Assembly (NCBI GenBank): GCA_020205615.1 | Contig: CM035169.1 | Span: 14,205,258-14,269,257, forward strand | Direction of reading: 5' to 3' | Source of the DNA: Panax quinquefolius | Lineage: Eukaryota > Streptophyta > Magnoliopsida > Apiales > Araliaceae | DNA length: 64,000 nucleotides | Part shown: positions 57,691-64,000 of the stretch, one piece after another | How the letters are laid out: each line of letters starts with the position of its first letter | How positions within the stretch are numbered: the stretch's first letter is position 1 | Program-made: the position numbers and the translations under genes | The notes under the pieces: generated by a model | The model's input: the letters and a program-made list of their open reading frames with translations, nothing else | Told to the model about the DNA's origin: nothing | The model's database searches: none

Positions 57691-58960
57691 TCAAGTATAC
57701 GACAGAGCCAACTTTAATAGAAAAGTTAAGGTCGCTTCGCCACCGAATCTTGAAATGATGCGTATGGGTTAAGAAAGTACAAGAAGGAGCTATTCCTAAG
57801 CGAGAATCGATGAAGAAGGAATACTTCGAGTCCACTCTAGACTTTCAGGTTCCTAACGACTGATTTGAAGTACAAGATTACGATGGAGGCACACAATACA
57901 CCATTTGCAATCCATCCTCGAAGTACTAAAATGTATCGTGATCTTCGACATACATTTTGGTGGAACAATACGAAGAGAGAGATTGCAAAGTTTATCTCAA
58001 TGTGTTTAACTTGCTTAACGTAAAGGCGAGCATCTAGTACCTAAGGGTCCGTCAGAACCACTTGAGATTCCGAAATGGAAGTGGGAACACATTACCATGG
58101 ATTTCAAGCATATTTTCTTCCTACTGCTTTCAAGGCATCAATGCTATTTGGGTTATTGTTGATGATAGATTAACCAAGTCTCGCTTTCATTTCTTGCCGA
58201 CACGGAGACTTATTCCTCGAACGCCTTGCTAGTACGACGTGAATGAGATTGTGAGGTCAGCATGGCATGCCAAGATCCATAGTTTCGGATCGTGACCCAA
58301 GATTCACTTCAAGATTTTGGGTTAGCTTTGCAAAAAGCTACGGGCACGGATTTATTTATTTAGTTCGCAAGATACCATCCCCAAACCACGGACAATCGAG
58401 AGATTCTATTCAAACTCTCAAGATCTATTAAGACTCGTGGTCCTGACTTCAAGGGCGCTTGGGATAAGTATTTACCATCGGTGGAATTCTCCTACAACAA
58501 CAGCTTATCGTGCAAGTATAGTGTGGCTCCATTCAAGCATTATATGGACGAAAAATGTCGCTTCCAATATGTTGGGACGAGGTGGTGAAGCAACATTGTT
58601 GGGACCCGAAAGTTAGTACGTATGACTCACCGAAAAGATCCAAATGATTCGACAACGATACAAACCAAGACAAGATCGACAAAAGAGTTATGCGATCTTC
58701 ATCGAAAGGACGGGAATTTAGTATAGGGATCATGATTGTCATGAAGTCGCTTCCACGGAAGGGGAGTTACAAGATTCGGGAAGAGAGGAAAACTCAATCC
58801 ACGATTTATCGTCCATTTCAAATTCTCGACCGAGTAGGAAATGTAGCCTATAGACTCACTAGCATTCTCCGAGTATGTCTCGTGTTCATAATGTGTTTCA
58901 CATCCCATTTCAGAATATGTGAAAGACCCGAACCACGCTATAGAAGTTAGAACCGACGAC
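57691..58960 (+). pseudogene. pol: Integrase of element 5
   Basis: The zinc-binding part is at about 57920-58030 (KMYRDLRHTFWWNNTKREIA). Core blocks are ITMDF near 58092, INAIWVIV near 58138, the second-Asp block SDRDPRF near 58285-58305 and HPQT/HGQSR near 58375-58400 with the catalytic Glu codon disrupted. The GPY module is at about 58760-58870 (GSYKIREERKTQ in a shifted frame, ILDRVGNVAYRLTS). All three integrase copies share the frame loss at CATTCAAGCATT (11272, 31129, 58530). Confidence 0.85.
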
Positions 58961-59130
58961 GAGATAGTCAAGACTTAACGTATGAGGAGGTACCGCCAAG
59001 ATCTTGGATAGAAGGAGCATGTCCCACGCCAAGAAAGGTCATACCACAAGTTAAAGTTCTCGGAGGAATCATGCTATAGAGGAAATGACCGAATTGAAAC
59101 TAAATGAAAGCGAGGTATCCTCACCTTTTC
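58961..59130 (+). pseudogene. Chromodomain of element 5
   Basis: DLTYEEVP (58974-58995), KILDRRSM-like, IPQVKVLxGGIML-like (frame slip) and KARYPHLF (59105-59130) define the chromodomain. The pre-PPT block GAGGACGAAATTTCATAAGG follows. Confidence 0.8.
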
Positions 59131-59173
59131 AAACACTGTGTACGTGACGCCAATTTCGAGGACGAAATTTCAT

Positions 59174-59184
59174 AAGGAGGGAGG
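59174..59184 (+). other. Polypurine tract, element 5
   Basis: AAGGAGGGAGG before TCAGAAGACCCC. Confidence 0.8.
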
Positions 59185-61760
59185 TCAGAAGACCCCAACT
59201 TATTATTAATGAAATTTAATTTTCTATTTATTATTTTGAAATAAGTAAGGGTTGATTTGATTAATGTGGATAGTTATGGGTAAAATACGCAAATATTTCA
59301 AAATAAGCAAGTGGTTATAAAATATTCATCATTGCTTGGAATATTCGTTTGTCGTGGAATATTCTCATCGCTTTGGGAATATTCGTACGACTACAAGCAG
59401 CCTTTTGTGGGCCCCATAACTAAAAGCGATCGATGAAGAAAACGACAAATATAAGTTGTTTAAAAATAACTACAGAGTTTGTTATCAAGTAATACCGTTA
59501 AAATACTCTATGGGTTAAAACACAAGAAGACACCAGATCGCACCAATTATCGATTCTTACGTAAGAAGGCACTACTCAATAATGGTTATAGTAATTATCG
59601 CTCAAAGATTTTATCGATTTAATAATTGTCATATTGATATTTTATATCATTGCTTTCAATAATCACATTACACAAAGATTTTTCATTATCGGCAATAATT
59701 CATATTATCCTAATAATATTATTAGATAACATTATTGGCAATGTCTAGAAAGTTCTGCCTCAAGGAGAGGTTTGGTCACCTAATCAAGCTACCAAGAAGT
59801 GAGAAATTTTATCGAAAGCCCCTTTCCTGAACCGCCTCGTCAATAATATCAGATTCTCAGAATATTATTTGTGAATAATTAATTATTGATTCATATGATG
59901 AGGAAAATATTGATTTTATGTGGATATAGATGGAGAAAATTTTTAATGTGACAATTGTTGAAAATTGAAATTTTATCTTTTTCTCGATAAAATAATTCAT
60001 TTAAATATATTATTATATTTTAATAATATAATAATGGTGATATTTTTACAACGAATGTGGGATATATGAGTATACGAGAGAGGAAGAGATTTTTTTGTTG
60101 CAATAAATGTTTAAAACATGTTAAACATGCTCTGCGGACCCCATTTATCGATCGAAATTTGATTATAAATTTAAAATCGCCTGCTTGTGGATTTCTTTTT
60201 GCCAATTTCTGCTTGAATTTGGAAAACTTTCTTCTCGCAAAGTTGTAGAGAATTGAATTTCCTATAAAAACTCGCGAGATTCGAATTTTCTGATAAAAGG
60301 GCTATTTATTATGAATTATCAAGTTTCAAGTCTCAAATAATTGATTTTTGAAGTTTAAAATATTTAAAATAGAAAAACGTTTTTTTTATTACTTTTTGGC
60401 CTCTGAAACATGTGCAAAGTGCTGAAGCTAGAGGATTCAAAGTGGGCGTAAGAAAATTTATATATATATATTAATATTATATTAAATTTTCTCGCTTGGT
60501 GTTTCTAAAGAATTTTCCTATAAATAGGTGCTTAGTTAGAATTGAAAATCACACCGTAAATCAAAGTTTTCTCTCTATATATCGAGCGATTCTTGTGAGT
60601 ATTTTGAGTATACTTTGAGTATTGCTATACTAAAAGTTCAAGTCATAGCCTATATCCTGTTTTCAAATGTAAGACCGATCTTTCGAGGTAAGTGGATATT
60701 ATTTTTTTCAGAATGATATTATTTCTTCAATATCATTATGTCAAATATCGATCCAAGTTTTTATCAAATTTGGAACTTTTGTGTTCTGAGTTACTATTCA
60801 CGATACTAAAGACTATTCACGATACTTGACTATTCACTTAATACTAAGACTATTCATCTAAAAATGAAAATTTTCCTTTTCGTCTAAAAAATATCTATTC
60901 AGGATACTAGCTTTGATCAGATCCATGTTTTGATCATTCTCAAATTTACACCACTATGATTATTTTTGAGGTATTTTTGACACGGATAAAACAAAGTACT
61001 AATCCTTAATCCTTAATCCTCCTCATTTTTTGTTTCACCGATTCGCTTTTTTAAAATATTTTTCATCATCCTCACCTTAAATGATGATATTATTGAATAT
61101 CTTCGCCCAGAAGTAAAAAAGATGAATGATTTCGATGAATATCTTTGGCCCAGAAAGTAAAAGATGAACAGTGTTTAGATTTAATACGACTAATCGATGA
61201 ATATCTTCGCCCAGAAAGTAAAGATGAATATTTGATTCCGTATGTATATCGATTGATGTTACAGTGATAAAAGATAGACGATGAACTTTTAAATTCATAC
61301 ATGTAAGATAGTAGTTTGCATTCTCTACTTAACTCTTCTAATGAATTATTATTTCACGCATAATATTGATTTAAAAACTTGTTGCCTATCAGATTCTATT
61401 AGATTTTTCCCTCGTCAAGACTAATGATAATTTGTTGATATTATCTTAGTCATAATATTCTTTATCGGGCTAGTCGAGCTCACCCTTTTCCTTTTTTTGT
61501 TCCATTTTTCTTCTCGTGAGGCTAGAATATAAATAGTACGCCTGGCTCTGGGTATGGAATGAAGGTTCTAGAGAGAGTTGTTTAGTAGTCCTCACCATTT
61601 TTGTAAAATAATGTATCAATAAATGTGATGAGGATTTATTTGAGTATAGATATTGTCTAAAGATAATATTTGTATTCAAACTCACAGCTTTACCGTTGTA
61701 ATAATAAAGTCAGTAGTTGTTTCGCACTCATGTATCGACAACTCGTAATGGGTGATGTAT
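59185..61760 (+). repeat. LTR-A2 (plus), 3' LTR of element 5, end clipped
   Basis: It is 2.58 kb, full-length A2 except for the last ~20 bp: after GGGTGATGTAT it switches to minus LTR-B. TATA is at 60529-60537. The leader has one GTTACTATTCACGA unit and three GACTATTCA units (60790-60860). Confidence 0.87.
60529..60537 (+). promoter_or_regulatory. LTR TATA box
   Basis: TATAAATAG followed by GTGCTTAGTTAGAATTGAAAATCACACC. Confidence 0.65.
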
Positions 61761-62814
61761 AGATAATCGTGTTTTCATCAACTATCCCGATCATGCCATA
61801 AAACAATTCATCTTTGCACCTCGTCAAGAGAATCCATAGCCATAATCATACCAAAAACTCGGCCCATCAATGCACTACGTGCCAACGAGGACTTTTAATT
61901 TCACATCATTTGTAACATTACTACCATGATTATACCGAATAATCCTCGGTCATAATCATACCAAGTCCATCTACGCACATACGTGCCACGATGACTTTCA
62001 ACATAATATAAACATGAGGATGATGACAATGATATAAGAATTCAATTAAACAAGTTCAAGAATTAATTTGTCCAGAACCAATAACGCCCAAATTGTCAAC
62101 ATGATACTTCTTTGTAGAGTAAAATTCAAGAATGCTCGTAAGAATATTTCCATGAAAAGATATCGATGAAGCGCAAATATCAAGGATATTCCACTAATTT
62201 CATGGAGTATATAAGTCAAAATTTTAATCAACCGAGTATAATAAAGAATGGAATAACAAAAGATATCACCACGCACGCGATGCATTGTGACATGATGGTT
62301 ATTCCAATGTAATAATAATAATCTAACCAGTGTCGTGAAATTCACAATCGACAAGACGTTCCAATGTAATAATAAATGCGAATAATAAATGATGGAACCA
62401 GTCCGACGATATAATGATGCATGATATTCCAATGTAATAATAAAGACTTTAATAATAAAATGGAACCAGTCCCACAGATAAATGCATGCATGTGATATTC
62501 CAATGTAATAATAAAGAATGTCAATAAGTATAAGAATGTCATACAAGTGTATTCCAACAGTAGCAATAAGAATCAATAACAATTATTCTTCAAATAAGAA
62601 ATAATAACACTTAAATGAGAATAACAAATAATATTCCCTTGAATACAAAAAGAATAATATCCCTACCGAGGATATACTCAAGAATACTCAAGATACGCTC
62701 AAAAGATTTCTTAAAGTCAAAAGAAATACGCCTATCTTATGTATATTCTCTCTCTATAGTTTCTCTCTCTAGAGTTTCAAAGAATTCGTAAGAAAATAAT
62801 GAAGGAATGAGCTT

Positions 62815-62823
62815 CTATTTATA
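62815..62823 (-). promoter_or_regulatory. LTR-B TATA box (minus)
   Basis: TATAAATAG on the minus strand, at the position equivalent to 22301 in the plus copy. Confidence 0.65.
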
Positions 62824-62889
62824 GAAAATGGAATGCATAAGAATTAATCCATTTAACTATCAGTATTGATTTACTTTAACTGACTTCAT

Positions 62890-63150
62890 TCATATTTAAA
62901 GAAAAATCTTTAAATAAAATATAATATATTCTATTTATATAAAAAGATTATTACTATGCAAACACTACGCAAGCACTATGCAAACACTATGCATAATAAA
63001 ATATAATATATTCTATTTATGTATAACTTTAATAAAGTATTCTATTTTATATAAAAAGATTTTACTATACAAAAACACTACGCATAATGTATCATAATAT
63101 ATTCTATTTATGTAATAACTTTAATAAAGTATTCTGCTTTATATAAAAAG
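62890..63150 (-). repeat. AT-rich ~110-bp tandem repeat
   Basis: Two and a half units contain AATATAATATATTCTATTTAT and CTTTAATAAAGTATTCT, plus short ACACTATGCA repeats at 62957-62995. Counterpart of 21955-22215. Confidence 0.7.
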
Positions 63151-63659
63151 ATGTTTCTATTTTATTACGTGAATAAAAACAAAACTTCTAAATCAACAAT
63201 AATTGAATCAAATAATGCGAGATACTACGCAAAGAACTATCAGAGCAATAATCGAACAAAACCGGTTTATGACTTCTCACATAAATATCAATAATCAATA
63301 CCGCCAAGGCTACTATACAACAACGCAGACATCGTACTTTTTTACTAATGAAAGTAGTTCAACAAGATCAATCCAGAAACTTCCGCCGTTATTTTCAATA
63401 AAATATTTTTGTCATTTTCTCAATCCGACAATAATTCCGCCAGGGGTCCACTTAATGATTGTCAGGCCGCATCATTTAATATTTTTTTGCTTAAAACGAA
63501 TATCCCCCAATTAATCGAATATAATATGACAACTTCAGATACTTTGCAAAATTTATAAATATTACCCACAACTATAACATTATCTCAAATTTACACCATA
63601 ATATAAAAAAAATTATTTCGAGAAAATTAATTTTTATTCATAAAATTTAGGGTTTCACA

Positions 63660-63671
63660 ATCTCCCTCCTT
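63660..63671 (-). other. Polypurine tract (minus)
   Basis: On the minus strand, AAGGAGGGAGAT directly precedes TGTGAAACC. Confidence 0.8.
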
Positions 63672-64000
63672 ATGGAATTTCGCCTCGAAATTTACGTATT
63701 TATCGTAATGCCAAATAGGTGAGGATACCTTGACTTTATTTCAGATTCTAACTTCGAGAGTATAACCTCGAGTGTTGGATACGATTCTTCTTATCCAAGA
63801 TTTTAACACGAGATCTCATACGTTAAATCATCCGCTATCTCGTCCCAATTCTAAATTAATAATGTGGTTCAGGGTCATCCACATATTTACGTAACATTGA
63901 TACGTTAAAAATGTTATGAAGACGCGACATACTTGGCGGTAAAAACGAGTCTATAAGCCACGCTCCTACTCAATCGAGGATTTCAAATGGGCCAATTAAA
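63672..64000 (-). pseudogene. Integrase tail/chromodomain of a minus LTR-B element (window-truncated)
   Basis: On the minus strand, from 64000 downward, the integrase GPY-tail region (NWPIxILDxVGAWLIDS-like, VHNIFNVSMLRKYVDDPE-like across frames, about 63990-63850) leads to a divergent chromodomain with DDLTYEISC, KILDKKNRI and LEVIPSKLES-like segments (about 63840-63740). It matches 39660-39990. The rest of the element lies beyond the window. Confidence 0.75.

Larger units (their letters stand above)
54445..59184 (+). mobile_element. Complete-domain internal region (element 5)
   Basis: This 4.74-kb internal region carries all Tekay/Del domains in order. Together with the recombinant LTR on the left and the LTR at 59185-61760 on the right it is the third unit of the plus-strand tandem array. 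It is the most complete of the units in that array and most similar to element 3. Confidence 0.85.
61761..63659 (-). repeat. LTR-B (minus), 5'-end part
   Basis: This 1.90-kb part starts at AGATAATCGTGTTTTCATC, repeating the last 23 bp of 34628-34650, and runs to the LTR start (RC GGTTTCACA ending 63659). It contains GTAGTGCAT-type units (RC 61800-61990), the 59-bp-type array (62290-62560), TATA (RC 62815-62823) and the 110-bp AT-rich repeats (62890-63150). Confidence 0.85.

Noticed and set aside
62046..62582. Longest open frame (178 codons, minus strand)
   Set aside because: It reads through the LTR-B 59-bp tandem array. The other LTR-B copies break the frame, and the composition (YYIG, ILLL runs) reflects TATTATTATT repeats.
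1..64000. Assignment to a plant species or centromere
   Set aside because: No satellite array, organelle insert or host gene is present. Tekay-type elements are widespread in plants, so neither call can be supported.

Overview
The window is plant nuclear DNA made almost entirely of LTR retrotransposons. No host protein-coding gene was found. The elements are Ty3/gypsy (Metaviridae) chromoviruses of the Tekay/Del type. Evidence for this is a tRNA-iMet-like primer binding site (TGGTATC..AGC), a gag-pol order of gag (two CCHC knuckles), protease, RT, RNase H, integrase and C-terminal chromodomain, a purine-rich PPT, and long LTRs of about 2.5-2.8 kb. The host is probably a flowering plant, since a Stowaway-type MITE and a tRNA-derived SINE-like unit sit in the only host island. 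The species cannot be told from this sequence.

Two related LTR families occur. LTR-A starts TGTAAGACCCC, ends GGGGCGCCACA, and is about 2.6-2.8 kb. It exists as variants A1 (AAATAAAAAGG near the start) and A2 (TTATTATTAATG near the start). LTR-B starts TGTGAAACCCC, ends GGGGCGYCACA, and is about 2.46 kb. Both share a related 3' end with a stem-loop.

Layout: 1-1347 LTR-B(+) end; 1348-1511 host sliver; 1512-20102 a minus-strand LTR-A element of non-autonomous structure, split by a complete plus-strand LTR-A element at 4569-14545; 20103-20276 start of another minus-strand internal region sharing the same LTR; 20277-23947 plus-strand non-autonomous pol remnant with LTR-B; 23948-24851 host island with MITE and SINE-like unit; 24852-34004 minus LTR-B split by a plus element at 25349-32806; 34008-34650 plus 61761-63659 appear to be two halves of one minus LTR-B, separated by a 27-kb block. 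Inside that block are a plus LTR-A (34687-37294), a minus non-autonomous LTR-B element (37295-42434), and a plus head-to-tail array of three internal regions separated by single LTRs (42435-61760). The window ends in the internal region of the minus LTR-B element (63660-64000).

Three internal regions carry the full domain set (7386-11925, 27233-31750, 54634-59130). Five others share one deletion structure: gag and protease and the integrase tail/chromodomain are kept, while the RT catalytic core, RNase H and integrase core are missing. These could only move with enzymes from full copies.

Every gag-pol frame is broken by many small indels. Much of this recurs at the same motifs in different copies (TTGTA/TCAGA, TTGA/TCA, TCTGAG/TCGAG), so uncorrected sequencing or assembly error is a serious alternative to real decay. 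Domain boundaries inside broken frames are approximate to tens of bases.
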